A DNA stretch of 64,000 bases, taken from assembly GCA_022572185.1 (NCBI GenBank), contig JACZWL010000003.1, positions 46,001 through 110,000 on the forward strand, read 5' to 3'. This document shows, one piece after another, positions 8,120-16,666 of this stretch (the stretch's first letter is position 1; the number at the start of each line of letters is the position of its first letter). Below the pieces are notes generated by a model. The model had not been told where the DNA came from and searched no databases. It worked only from the letters and a program-made list of their open reading frames with translations. The position numbers and the translations under genes were made by a program. The stretch comes from Pseudomonadota bacterium. GTDB taxonomy: Bacteria; Pseudomonadota; Gammaproteobacteria; Steroidobacterales; Woeseiaceae.

Positions 8120-9271
8120 TCAGGCGAGATCGTTATTTTTCTGGAGTTGCAGATTGCGAGCCTGTCCGACCCAGTCCTCGCGGTATATCCGGCTACGGAA
8201 ACCCTTCAGCTGTTGCGCTACGCGGTCGATATCGAGTTCGCTCATTTCAGCAATCTGGTTGAATCGATATATGCCGAGACCGTTCAGGGTCTTTTCGATC
8301 ACCGGGCCGACGCCCTTGATGAGTTTGAGGTCATCCGTGTCGTTCTCGGCGACCTCGCTGTCATTCACCACGGCAGCAGGTTCAGGTCCTTGCACGTCGG
8401 CATGCTGATCTTCGTCCGGCTGCTCTGGTCCGTCAAATATGCCGCTGAATGTATCGCTGAATGTGCCGATTTCGGCATCGGACATGCCGGTTGCGGCATC
8501 GGATGTCGCACGAGCGTCGGTGTCGGACGGCGTTTCGTCTACCCTCGAGAACGCTTCATTGAATGAATCATCCTGATCAACCAGCTCGCTGTCGAATTGA
8601 CTTGTCAGCGTGTCAAGTGGGTCATTCGACGCGGTCAGACCGTCGACAAGCGTCTTCGGATCGACGGGCTCGATCCTTGTATTGTCCGGTCCGGTGGCGC
8701 TCTCCAGTGCGGTAATGCGCTCCCGGGCTTGCTGAAGTTCTACCTCGAGCTGCTGCGCCTCCAGATCGCGGGTCCGGAAACGTTCAACCAGTGGCGGCAC
8801 ACGACTTTGCCAGGCGGTTAGCTCGCGACTAAGCCCGAATATTTTTTCGTCCTTCTCGCGAATTGCCGTTGCGGCAGCTCCGTCGCGTTCTTCGCGGATG
8901 GCGACTGACGCCTGCAACTTGTCTCGCTGGGCAATGGCAACTTCCAGGCTTCCGCGAAACTCTTTTAATTGCCGCTGCAGGGCATCGCTCCGCTCAAACG
9001 CTTCTTTTAACGAGTCCGATAATTCCTTGGCCCGCAGATTCGAGTCCTTTATGGATGCCTGGTACTGACTGATCTGTTCCATCAGGCTCTTGTTTTGCTC
9101 TGCGAGACGGTCGTGTTCGCCGCGTTGCGTCTCGAGTTGCTCCTGCCAACCAGCGTTTACGGCGATCTTCTCCTTGGCGCAGCGGACCGCACGAAAAATC
9201 CATCCGAGGGCCACGCCGATTATCAGCATGCCCGCCAGCATTCCAATTTCGATGGGAGCAATCTCAGGCAT
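8120..9271 (-). CDS. Membrane-anchored coiled-coil protein with C-terminal helix-hairpin-helix domain
   Basis: This 383-residue protein has one N-terminal membrane helix (about 8-27), a long coiled coil (about 35-200, rich in E, Q, L and R), an acidic low-complexity stretch (about 210-300), and a C-terminal helix-hairpin-helix-like module (LKLIKGVGPVIEKTLNGLGI, about 315-370). That end module is shared with small predicted nucleic-acid or protein-binding domains attached to ribosomal L21-like and NuoE-like proteins. Ornithine aminotransferase ends 20 bp upstream and the OmpA-like gene begins 6 bp downstream. An envelope-scaffold role is possible; function is unknown. Confidence 0.65.
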   Translation of the reverse strand: MPEIAPIEIGMLAGMLIIGVALGWIFRAVRCAKEKIAVNAGWQEQLETQRGEHDRLAEQNKSLMEQISQYQASIKDSNLRAKELSDSLKEAFERSDALQRQLKEFRGSLEVAIAQRDKLQASVAIREERDGAAATAIREKDEKIFGLSRELTAWQSRVPPLVERFRTRDLEAQQLEVELQQARERITALESATGPDNTRIEPVDPKTLVDGLTASNDPLDTLTSQFDSELVDQDDSFNEAFSRVDETPSDTDARATSDAATGMSDAEIGTFSDTFSGIFDGPEQPDEDQHADVQGPEPAAVVNDSEVAENDTDDLKLIKGVGPVIEKTLNGLGIYRFNQIAEMSELDIDRVAQQLKGFRSRIYREDWVGQARNLQLQKNNDLA

Positions 9272-9291
9272 TGTTCAATTCCGTTCCGTCT

Positions 9292-10509
9292 CTAGGATGC
9301 AAGTCGTAACCTGTCCATTTCGGCAAGGACCGCGTCGATCTGGTCCAGCGCCCAATCAATCTCGCTGCGACTAATTGTAAGCGGAGGTGCCAGGCGCACT
9401 ACTGTGTCGTGTGTCTCTTTACTCAATATTCCTCGTTGCATCAGTCTTTCGCAAACTTCCCGCGCAGTGCTGAGCGCAGGGTCGATTTCGACGCCAATGA
9501 ACAAGCCTAAGCCTCTGATTTCCTTGATCATAGGGCTGTCAAGCTTACGCAGTTTAGTGAGCATATAGTCACCCATGGATGCGCTGCAAGCGGACAGGTC
9601 GTCTTCTACAAGAATATTGAGTGCTTCGAGGCCAACCGCTGCAGCCAGCGGATTGCCGCCAAATGTGCTGCCATGGTCACCGGGCGTGAAAACCCGCATT
9701 ACCTCACGCCTGGCAAGAAACAGCGAAACCGGCAGGATGCCGCCGCCGAGTGCCTTGCCGAGAATAAGGCCATCCGGTTTTACGCCTTCATGTTCGCAGG
9801 CAAGCAGCTTTCCGGTTCTGCCAAGGCCGGTCTGTATTTCATCGGCAATTAGCAAAACATTGTGTTTCCTGCAAAGTTGTTCGCAGGCCTTCAGATAACC
9901 GGCGGGCGGCACGACAATGCCCGCCTCACCCTGTACTGGCTCAACCAGGAACGCCGCGGTGTTGGGCGTTATTTTTTCCTCGAGGGATTGCAGGTTGCCG
10001 TATTCAGCAAGAATGAAACCCGGCGGAAACGGCCCGAATCCGCGTCGGTATTGTTCTTCGTCGGACATGGCGATAATGGCAATCGTGCGGCCGTGGAAAT
10101 TCCCGGTGCAGGCGATGATCTCAGCCGCATCCGGTGCCACGCCCTTGACCTCGTAGGCCCATTTGCGGGCCGCTTTTAGCGCGGTTTCCACCCCTTCCGC
10201 CCCGGTGTTCATGGGCAAAGCCATGTCCATACCCGTCAATTCACAGGCGCGTTGCAGAAAAGGGCCGAGATTGTCGGTGTGATATGCCCGCGAAACAATA
10301 TTGAGTCGCGCAAGCTGTTCCTGAGCCACCTTGACCAGACGCGGGTTGGCATGCCCGTGACTGACCGCCGAGTAGGCGCTCATCATGTCGAGGTACTTGT
10401 TGCCTTCGTCGTCCCAGACAAAGACACCTTCACCACGGGTCAATACCACCGGCAGGGGAAGATAATTCTGCGCGCAATAGCGTTGTTCAAGTTCAATCGG
10501 GGAATTCAT
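9292..10509 (-). CDS. rocD: Ornithine aminotransferase
   Basis: This 405-residue PLP enzyme transfers the delta-amino group of ornithine to 2-oxoglutarate, giving glutamate-semialdehyde/P5C. Class III aminotransferase motifs are visible: SAVSHGHANPRLV, NTGAEGVETALKAARKWAY, GNFHGRT, LIADEIQTGLGRTG, and the PLP lysine in LILGKALGGG. The NTGAEGVETA block favours ornithine over acetylornithine as substrate. I chose ATG 10509 over an in-frame TTG at 10518. A good promoter lies about 50 bp upstream. Its product feeds both the P5C dehydrogenase (2849-4432) and ProC (12613-13449). Confidence 0.9.
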   Translation of the reverse strand: MNSPIELEQRYCAQNYLPLPVVLTRGEGVFVWDDEGNKYLDMMSAYSAVSHGHANPRLVKVAQEQLARLNIVSRAYHTDNLGPFLQRACELTGMDMALPMNTGAEGVETALKAARKWAYEVKGVAPDAAEIIACTGNFHGRTIAIIAMSDEEQYRRGFGPFPPGFILAEYGNLQSLEEKITPNTAAFLVEPVQGEAGIVVPPAGYLKACEQLCRKHNVLLIADEIQTGLGRTGKLLACEHEGVKPDGLILGKALGGGILPVSLFLARREVMRVFTPGDHGSTFGGNPLAAAVGLEALNILVEDDLSACSASMGDYMLTKLRKLDSPMIKEIRGLGLFIGVEIDPALSTAREVCERLMQRGILSKETHDTVVRLAPPLTISRSEIDWALDQIDAVLAEMDRLRLAS

Positions 10510-10833
10510 CAGGCTCAATACTCGGTACCGGGGATGTTTCCGGCAAAAGCGTCAATGGACTATATAAGGTCATAATTTTACAGCAATAAAGGCTGATCAG
10601 GCCAGCTTGGCGGAATTCGGCTGCTGCGAGATTCGGTCAGCCCGCAACTTGCCTCGCCTGTGATCTTGAAACAATCTCACCAGATGGCCGACGCAAAAGC
10701 CCAATCGACCAGCCCGTGAACGGGCTGCAAGTAGTGGGGCTCTCCTTGCCGCAGCGTTCGATCAAACCTGAAGCGGGGGAGACCATCGTCTGTTGCGCGC
10801 GTGCAGGGCAATCCCCGGCAACGGAGACGGGTA
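10510..10833. other. Intergenic region between divergent genes
   Basis: About 324 bp without a supported gene. The left part holds the promoter for ornithine aminotransferase. Near 10710-10730 there is a short perfect hairpin (AGCCCGT / ACGGGCT), and the region around 10670-10790 can form further imperfect pairings. I could not match it to 6S, SRP or another known RNA. Confidence 0.5.
10559..10586 (-). promoter_or_regulatory. Sigma70 promoter for ornithine aminotransferase
   Basis: Reading leftward, TTGCTG (10586-10581), a 16-bp spacer and TATAGT (10564-10559). The start point would be near 10552, leaving a leader of about 43 nt before ATG 10509. Confidence 0.5.
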
Positions 10834-11469
10834 GTGCGCTGGTCGGCTGAAAAGACAAGCTTCGACGGTCCTGCCGGACAGCTCGAGGGTCTGCTCGAAT
10901 CAATGCGGGACTCGGCGCCAGTCGCGAGCGCAGTGATATGTCATCCACATCCGGTGCATGGCGGCACGATGCACAACAAGGTCGTTCACACGCTGGCTCG
11001 TGCATTCATCGGCCAGAGGTTCAGTGTCTTACGGTTCAATTTTCGCGGCACAGGCCAGAGCGAGGGTAAATATGACCAGGGCCGCGGTGAACTGCTGGAT
11101 GCGCTCGCGGCCATCCGATGCATGCGGGAACGTGCACCGCATTTACCGCTTTGGCTTGCAGGATTCTCGTTCGGCGCAGCGATAGCCATTCGCGCATCGC
11201 TTGAAACTGAACCCGAAGGACTGATCAGTGTTGCGCCGGCCGTTTCGCCTGTTGCAGATAATACGGACGCGCAACCCGCCTGCCCGTGGCTGATTATTCA
11301 CGGCGATCAGGATGAGGTGGTTGATATTGACGAAACAGTGGAATGGGTTAACAAGCTCGAACCGGGCCCCGAATTAACCGTCTTCCCGGACACGAAACAT
11401 TTCTTCCACGGCAAACTGCTGCTTCTGAGGCAAGCGGTAGAGACCTTCGTCCGGGAGAATCGTATTTAG
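10834..11469 (+). CDS. Alpha/beta hydrolase
   Basis: This 211-residue serine hydrolase resembles small bacterial alpha/beta hydrolases. Visible motifs are CHPHPVHGGTMHNKVV (oxyanion region), RFNFRGTGQSEG, the nucleophile elbow GFSFGA, an acid-loop candidate HGDQDEVVD and the catalytic His in DTKHFFHG. I chose GTG 10834 because ACGGAG lies 7 bp upstream; GTG 10801 would add 11 residues. The substrate is unknown. A short GC hairpin (11469-11483) follows the stop and could help end transcription. Confidence 0.8.
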   Translation: MRWSAEKTSFDGPAGQLEGLLESMRDSAPVASAVICHPHPVHGGTMHNKVVHTLARAFIGQRFSVLRFNFRGTGQSEGKYDQGRGELLDALAAIRCMRERAPHLPLWLAGFSFGAAIAIRASLETEPEGLISVAPAVSPVADNTDAQPACPWLIIHGDQDEVVDIDETVEWVNKLEPGPELTVFPDTKHFFHGKLLLLRQAVETFVRENRI

Positions 11470-11503
11470 CCCGCGTTGCGGGCACCTGCAACAGAAAGCC
11501 AGC

Positions 11504-11980
11504 TTAATTCGTATAAAATTTTCGCGTGAAGCGAACGTCCGATGCCTCTGTCGCCCCTTCCGGAGTAATGCTGATGTTGAATACCAGCGTCTCACGATTT
11601 GCTACGGCAGTTTCGCCGATATAGTAAACGGCTTCCTGCTCCTGAATTTTTCTCATCGTGACATTTTTGAGCTGACCCGCCAGGTTGACCGTCCTGACTG
11701 TGACTTCCGCCGGTACCACAGTAGTGGTGCCTTCTTTGAGAACAGACACAGTCAACATAACCCGATTCTTGCTGCGCACGATGCCGTATGCCCGGGCAAC
11801 GTCAGGCTCCAACTGGTCGGTCGATTGTGCGCTGAAATGGACGATGTGATCGCCGATATCAACATCCGAGGCTGAGGCGGGCTGTGCTTGGGGCACGGTC
11901 GCGTTTCCCCCCGGGCCTCCACAGCCGATTATCAGGAAAAGGATTGACAGAGCGACCAGTGCGTTCATGACCTTCAACAT
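11504..11980 (-). CDS. DUF4426-family lipoprotein
   Basis: This 158-residue protein has a lipoprotein signal (lipobox LIIGC) and a single domain matching my memory of DUF4426: DIGDHIVHFSAQSTDQLEPDVARAYGI, RSKNRVMLTVSVLK and a C-terminal VRFTRKFYTN. DUF4426 genes commonly sit beside yggT-proC-yggS in gammaproteobacteria, as here, where it lies about 67 bp downstream of yggT on the same strand. GGGGAG lies 7 bp before the ATG. No biochemical function is established for the family that I know of. Confidence 0.8.
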   Translation of the reverse strand: MLKVMNALVALSILFLIIGCGGPGGNATVPQAQPASASDVDIGDHIVHFSAQSTDQLEPDVARAYGIVRSKNRVMLTVSVLKEGTTTVVPAEVTVRTVNLAGQLKNVTMRKIQEQEAVYYIGETAVANRETLVFNISITPEGATEASDVRFTRKFYTN

Positions 11981-12047
11981 ACATGTCTCCCCGGTTTTTC
12001 TGTGTCAAGCACTATAAACCATTGTTGCCGCCCATGCCGCGTCTGCC

Positions 12048-12596
12048 TCAGACGTGAATGGGTTTCAGCGTCTGCAGAAAGATGACCGCCGCCTGCAAAA
12101 GAATAATTGCGAAGATAGGCGAGATGTCGAGGCCTCCTATCGACGGAATGATGCGCCGAAAAGGACGCAGGATGGGCTCCGCCAGCGTGGTCAACAGGGC
12201 AGTGGCGTAATTGTGGGTATGGGGCGCAACCCAGCTCAGTATTATTTTGATAAGGATAACGAAGAAAAACAGGTTCAGACTCAGGACCGCCAATTCGATG
12301 AGGGTCGTTACCATAATTGGAATGGTGTCGACCATATACCCGCCAATTGTAAGTAATAAAAGTACAGTCAGAAACTGAATGACGTAGGCGATCAGAATCG
12401 TGGAGGTGTCCAGCCGGCCAATGGACGGCACAAAACGGCGCACAGGCACAACCAGCGGTGATGTGACGCGCAGGATTCCCTGGGCAAGCGGGTTGCGAAA
12501 GTCAGCACCGAGTATCGGCAGCCAGAATCGCAACAACAACACCAGCAAGTAAAGCTGGGTAAGCGTTTTGATAATAAAGTACAGGGCTTGTGACAT
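12048..12596 (-). CDS. yggT: YggT family membrane protein
   Basis: This 182-residue integral membrane protein has two YGGT repeats, each a hydrophobic helix pair flanking a conserved FLPILGADFRNPLAQ- or SWVAPHTHNYATALL-type segment followed by PILRPFRRIIPSIGGLDISPI. The family is linked to osmotic and potassium homeostasis and cell-division zones in various bacteria. The start is ATG 12596, 16 bp after the proC stop; longer readings would run into proC in another frame. It is the last gene of the yggS-proC-yggT group. Confidence 0.9.
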   Translation of the reverse strand: MSQALYFIIKTLTQLYLLVLLLRFWLPILGADFRNPLAQGILRVTSPLVVPVRRFVPSIGRLDTSTILIAYVIQFLTVLLLLTIGGYMVDTIPIMVTTLIELAVLSLNLFFFVILIKIILSWVAPHTHNYATALLTTLAEPILRPFRRIIPSIGGLDISPIFAIILLQAAVIFLQTLKPIHV

Positions 12597-12612
12597 TTCT
12601 TGCGCCGTCTTG

Positions 12613-13449
12613 TCAGGTCTGGCGGGAGTTGGCCTCGTCAGCCAGGGCGGTTGCCCGGTCGCGTGCGGCCTCGATTGCTTTGGCAAAGATACCACGAACA
12701 TCTGCGGCGTCGAGGCACTCGAAGGCGGCCGTTGTCGTGCCACCCGGGGATCGTACCCTTTCAATAAGCGACGACATCGATTCCGTCTCCGCTGACGCCA
12801 GCGCTGTCGCACCACGCGCAGTTTCGACTGCCAGGGACCTCGCGGTCTCAGGATCAATGCCGAGACTGATTGCAGATTCGATCATCACGTCGATTAATAA
12901 ATAGAAATAGGCAGGTCCTGTGCCGGACACGGCAGTAACGGCATCCATCAGCGATTCGCTCTTGAGCCAGACGAACTGGCCGACGGCCGACATGATTTTC
13001 TCAGCCAGGTTACGGCTGATATCGTCCGTCAGATCATTAGCAAATAACGCCGAGATGCCCTGGTCGATTAGTGCGGGCTGGTTAGGCATCACCCGGACGA
13101 TGCGCATGCCGCCACCAAGCCAGCTGTCGATATCGTCAATTCTCGGTCCGGCCGCGATGGAAATAATCAGCGGCTTGTGTTGCCGCACTGTGGAAGCCAG
13201 ATCACGGCAGACGGCCTGAAGAATCTGCGGCTTGACGGCGAACAGCAGGGTTTCGGCCTGGGCCGCAACCTGGGAATTGTCGTCACTGAGCAATGCTCCG
13301 TAAAGTTCCTGCCGGAGAAGCTCGCGCTGCTCAGGTCTTGGTTCGGCGATCAGGATATCCGTGGCATGCATGCCGCCCCGGAGCAGCCCGGTTGCTATCG
13401 CCCGGCCCATATTGCCGCCGCCGATAAGCCCCACCTTGTGATTGATCAT
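12613..13449 (-). CDS. proC: Pyrroline-5-carboxylate reductase
   Basis: This 278-residue enzyme reduces P5C to proline with NAD(P)H. It has the N-terminal Rossmann motif GLIGGGNMGRAIATGL, the VKPQ segment, and the C-terminal P5CR signature VTAVSGTGPAYFYLLIDVMIESAISLG plus RVRSPGGTTTAAFE. ATG 13449 (MINHKVG) is preceded by AAGGGG at good spacing; a TTG at 13464 is less likely. It sits between yggS and yggT, the usual order, but a 106-bp element bounded by inverted repeats separates it from yggS. Confidence 0.95.
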   Translation of the reverse strand: MINHKVGLIGGGNMGRAIATGLLRGGMHATDILIAEPRPEQRELLRQELYGALLSDDNSQVAAQAETLLFAVKPQILQAVCRDLASTVRQHKPLIISIAAGPRIDDIDSWLGGGMRIVRVMPNQPALIDQGISALFANDLTDDISRNLAEKIMSAVGQFVWLKSESLMDAVTAVSGTGPAYFYLLIDVMIESAISLGIDPETARSLAVETARGATALASAETESMSSLIERVRSPGGTTTAAFECLDAADVRGIFAKAIEAARDRATALADEANSRQT

Positions 13450-13462
13450 CTCAAACCCCTTC

Positions 13463-13568
13463 AAGCCGAATATTTCACGTCTACGGAGTGCGGCCCCGGA
13501 GTGCGGCTTGCTGCGCTCTCGCAGATTCCCAGGCGATCTTACGCGGCAAGCAATGAAATATTCGGCTT
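13463..13568. repeat. 106-bp element bounded by 15-bp perfect inverted repeats
   Basis: AAGCCGAATATTTCA (13463-13477) is repeated exactly in inverted form at 13554-13568. Inside are a direct repeat of CGGAGTGCGGC (13484-13494 and 13497-13507) and a nested pair GCTTGC (13506-13511)/GCAAGC (13546-13551). It looks like a small non-autonomous mobile or palindromic element in the yggS-proC leader. I saw no second copy and no clear target duplication. Confidence 0.7.
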
Positions 13569-13621
13569 AAACCCTCGCATCACGCAGGCTGGTGTTCCAA
13601 TAAGGCTGTATTGAAGGACCA

Positions 13622-14308
13622 CTAGCTCTCCCTGGCACCAAAGAGAGCCGTGCCGATGCGAACGATGGTGGCGCCCTCGTGAATCGCCGCCACATAGTCC
13701 GCCGTCATGCCCATCGAGAGCGTATCAGTATTGATCCCGGATTCTCGCAGTGATTCGGACAGCATCCGCATTTTCGCAAAAGGCTTGCGCTGCTCCGTAA
13801 AACCTTGCCGGATAGCAGGTATGCACATCAGGCCGCGGAGCCTCAAGCCCCTCAATTCAGAGATTGCCTGGGCCAGCTGTGGCACTTCAGCCGCCGGAAC
13901 GCCTGCTTTCGCCGCTTCCTCATCGATATTGACCTGGATACAGATATTGAGATCCTTGGCGTAGACAGGCCGCTGCCGGCTTAGTCGCTCGGCGATTTTC
14001 AGGCGATCTACCGTGTGGACCCAGTGGAATCGCTCGGCTACGGGCTTGGTTTTGTTGGCCTGGAGGTGACCGATAAAATGCCAGATCAGATCATCCCGGC
14101 CGGCCTCATCCATCTTCTGCAACCCTTCCTGGACGAAATTTTCACCAAAATCGCGCTGGCCGGCTGAGGCAGCCTCCAGAACACATTCCACGGGCTTTCC
14201 CTTAGTGACTGCGAGGAGCCGGATTTCGTCCCTGGAGCGTTCGGCATTCACGGCAGCTTGTGCCAGCAAATCTTGGATTTTTCGAAAGTTTTCCGTGACT
14301 CTAATCAC
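13622..14308 (-). CDS. yggS: Pyridoxal phosphate homeostasis protein (YggS/PLPBP)
   Basis: This 228-residue single-domain TIM-barrel protein binds PLP but is not known to catalyse a reaction; it balances B6 vitamers and amino-acid pools. The PLP lysine lies in LLAVTKGKP, followed by FGENFVQE, WHFIGHLQANK and the C-terminal SMGMTADYVAAIHEGATIVRIGTALFG. In the penultimate motif Thr-Ala-Asp-Tyr replaces the more usual Ser-Xaa-Asp. The GTG start at 14308 has CGGAG about 7 bp upstream. It diverges from pilT across an 84-bp gap, the arrangement seen in pseudomonads. Confidence 0.94.
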   Translation of the reverse strand: MIRVTENFRKIQDLLAQAAVNAERSRDEIRLLAVTKGKPVECVLEAASAGQRDFGENFVQEGLQKMDEAGRDDLIWHFIGHLQANKTKPVAERFHWVHTVDRLKIAERLSRQRPVYAKDLNICIQVNIDEEAAKAGVPAAEVPQLAQAISELRGLRLRGLMCIPAIRQGFTEQRKPFAKMRMLSESLRESGINTDTLSMGMTADYVAAIHEGATIVRIGTALFGARES

Positions 14309-14392
14309 GTTTTGCTCCGAATGCTTCGCTATACTAGGCAGCCAATGAGTGCTGAGTTATGGTAAGTCCAGCACCTGCAATGAGGGAGAAAC

Positions 14393-15433
14393 ATGGCCGT
14401 CGACGTTGCACAACTATTGTCGTTCACGGTAAAGAACAACGCATCCGACCTGCACCTGTCCGGTGGGGTTCCGCCCATGATTCGTGTCGATGGCGACATC
14501 AAGCGAGTCAACATGCCGGCGCTGACCCATAAAGACGTCAATAGCATGGTGTACGACATCATGAATGACAAGCAGCGCAAGGATTATGAGGAATTCCTGG
14601 AGACTGATTTCTCGTTCGAGATACCCAAACTGGCGCGGTTCCGCGTTAATGCCTTCAACCAGAATCGCGGTTCGGCCGCTGTTTTCAGGACGATTCCCTC
14701 GGAGATTCTGTCCCTGGACGACCTGGGCGCGCCGGCCATATTCAAAGACATATCGATGTACCCGCGGGGCATCGTGCTGGTGACCGGCCCGACTGGTTCC
14801 GGTAAATCGACGACCCTCGCGGCGATGGTCGATTACATTAACGACAACAAACCCGATCATATTCTGACGATTGAGGACCCGATCGAATTTGTACACGAGT
14901 GCAAGAAGTGTCTCATCAATCAGCGTGAGGTGCACCGGGACACGCTGGGATTCAACGAAGCCCTGCGCTCGGCGCTGCGTGAGGACCCCGACGTCATTCT
15001 GGTCGGCGAGCTTCGCGACCTCGAGACAATCCGCCTGGCGCTCACTGCGGCCGAGACCGGCCACCTTGTTTTTGGCACGCTGCATACCAGTTCCGCCGCC
15101 AAAACCGTCGACCGAATCGTCGACGTGTTCCCAGCGGCGGAGAAAGAGATGGTTCGTGCCATGCTGTCGGAGTCACTGCGGGCCGTTATCTCGCAAACCT
15201 TGCTGAAGAAGGTTGGCGGCGGGCGAATTGCCGCGCATGAAATCATGATTGGCACGCCCGCAATCAGGAACCTCATTCGTGAGGGCAAGATCGCGCAGAT
15301 GTACTCGGCCATTCAGACAGGACAGGGCCAGGGTATGAAAACGCTCGACCAGGACCTTGCCGAACTGATGTCCAAGGGACTGATCAACAAGGAAGAGGCG
15401 CGATACCGCGCCGCCAACAAGGAAAATTTCTAG
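14393..15433 (+). CDS. pilT: Type IV pilus retraction ATPase PilT
   Basis: This 346-residue hexameric ATPase depolymerises pilin to retract type IV pili. It has an N-terminal PAS-like domain (SDLHLSGGVPPMIRVDG), Walker A GPTGSGKST (132-140), the Asp box HILTIEDPIEFVH, Walker B DPDVILVGELRD, the His box HLVFGTLHTSSA, and the C-terminal AIRNLIREGK motif characteristic of PilT and needed for retraction. A ribosome site GAGGGAG precedes the ATG. It heads a run of three paralogous motor genes. Confidence 0.97.
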   Translation: MAVDVAQLLSFTVKNNASDLHLSGGVPPMIRVDGDIKRVNMPALTHKDVNSMVYDIMNDKQRKDYEEFLETDFSFEIPKLARFRVNAFNQNRGSAAVFRTIPSEILSLDDLGAPAIFKDISMYPRGIVLVTGPTGSGKSTTLAAMVDYINDNKPDHILTIEDPIEFVHECKKCLINQREVHRDTLGFNEALRSALREDPDVILVGELRDLETIRLALTAAETGHLVFGTLHTSSAAKTVDRIVDVFPAAEKEMVRAMLSESLRAVISQTLLKKVGGGRIAAHEIMIGTPAIRNLIREGKIAQMYSAIQTGQGQGMKTLDQDLAELMSKGLINKEEARYRAANKENF

Positions 15434-15477
15434 AGGCGACGGCTGTCGGCCGTTGAGCACTGGAGGAGTTAGAGCAA

Positions 15478-16635
15478 ATGGATCGCGAACAAGCGATAAG
15501 ACTGACCCAAAACCTGTTGCGCAAGATGGTCGAGAAGGAAGGATCTGACCTCTTCCTCACGTCCGGGTTTCCGCCGGCGATCAAAGTAGACGGAACGATC
15601 CACAAAGCAACCGATTCACCCCTCACCGCTGATCAGTCGGCAATGATGGTGCGCTCCATCATGAACGACAAACAAATCAAGGAATTCGATTCGACTAAAG
15701 AATGCAATTTCGCGATCGCACCGCAGGGAATAGGCCGCTTTCGTGTCAGTGCATTCATCCAGCAGGGCATGGTTGGCGCCGTGCTCAGGGCCATTACTAC
15801 CGAGATTCCGAAATTACACGATCTCGAACTCCCTCCAATCCTCAAAGACATCGTAATGAACAAGCGTGGTCTTGTTATTGTCGTCGGCGGCACCGGTTCC
15901 GGTAAGTCAACCACCCTCGCGGCGATGATCGGGCACCGTAACGAAAACTCCAAAGGCCACATCGTTTCGATCGAAGACCCGGTCGAATTCGTGCATCCGC
16001 ATAAGGGATGTGTCATCACCCAGCGTGAGGTAGGTGTTGATACGGACAGCTGGCATGCTGCATTGAAGAACACGCTGCGGCAGGCGCCTGATGTCATACT
16101 GATCGGCGAAATTCGCGATCGGGAGACGATGCAATACGGCATCCAGTTCTCGGAAACCGGTCACCTGTGCCTGGCAACGCTTCACGCGAACAGCGCGAAC
16201 CAGGCACTGGACAGAATTATCAACTTCTTCTCGGAAGAACGACGTGCACAGCTCCTCATGGATCTCTCCCTGAATACCAAGGCATTTATTTCGCAGCGGC
16301 TCATACCCCGCGAAAGCGGCGTAGGCCGGGTTTGCGCCATGGAAATCATGCTCAATTCTCCCTTGATTGCGGATCTGATATTCAAGGGGGAGGTCGGCCA
16401 GATCAAGGAGATCATGGCAAAATCGACGCGCCTCGGTATGCAGACCTTCGACCAGGCACTGTTCATCCTTTATGAGGACGGCACGATCTCCTACGAAGAA
16501 GCGATGAGAAACGCTGACTCGAAGAACGAGCTGCGTCTCAAGATCAAACTGGATAGCAAACGCGAAACCGCTTTGAGCGACCAGGAGACGGCGAGCCTCA
16601 AGATTGTGGAAGAAGAGAGCGCCCAGCAGTTTTGA
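15478..16635 (+). CDS. pilU: Type IV pilus retraction ATPase PilU
   Basis: This 385-residue PilT paralogue has the PilU extension of about 35 residues at the C terminus. Motifs are Walker A GGTGSGKST (about 137-145), SIEDPVEFVHPHKGCVITQREVG, Walker B APDVILIGEIRDRE, and the His box HLCLATLHANSAN. PilU works as an accessory motor that needs PilT to retract pili. GGAGGAG lies about 9 bp before the ATG, 44 bp after pilT, so the two are likely cotranscribed. The C-terminal AIRNLIREGK motif is replaced by LIADLIFKGE, as usual for PilU. Confidence 0.95.
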   Translation: MDREQAIRLTQNLLRKMVEKEGSDLFLTSGFPPAIKVDGTIHKATDSPLTADQSAMMVRSIMNDKQIKEFDSTKECNFAIAPQGIGRFRVSAFIQQGMVGAVLRAITTEIPKLHDLELPPILKDIVMNKRGLVIVVGGTGSGKSTTLAAMIGHRNENSKGHIVSIEDPVEFVHPHKGCVITQREVGVDTDSWHAALKNTLRQAPDVILIGEIRDRETMQYGIQFSETGHLCLATLHANSANQALDRIINFFSEERRAQLLMDLSLNTKAFISQRLIPRESGVGRVCAMEIMLNSPLIADLIFKGEVGQIKEIMAKSTRLGMQTFDQALFILYEDGTISYEEAMRNADSKNELRLKIKLDSKRETALSDQETASLKIVEEESAQQF

Positions 16636-16666
16636 GTATTGCAAACGAATTATTGACTGATAAGCA

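Noticed and set aside
10660..10800. Possible structured RNA (6S- or SRP-like) upstream of the alpha/beta hydrolase
   Set aside because: Several local pairings can be drawn, including AGCCCGT/ACGGGCT, but none of the conserved 6S, SRP, tmRNA or RNase P motifs is present and no promoter-terminator frame was found.
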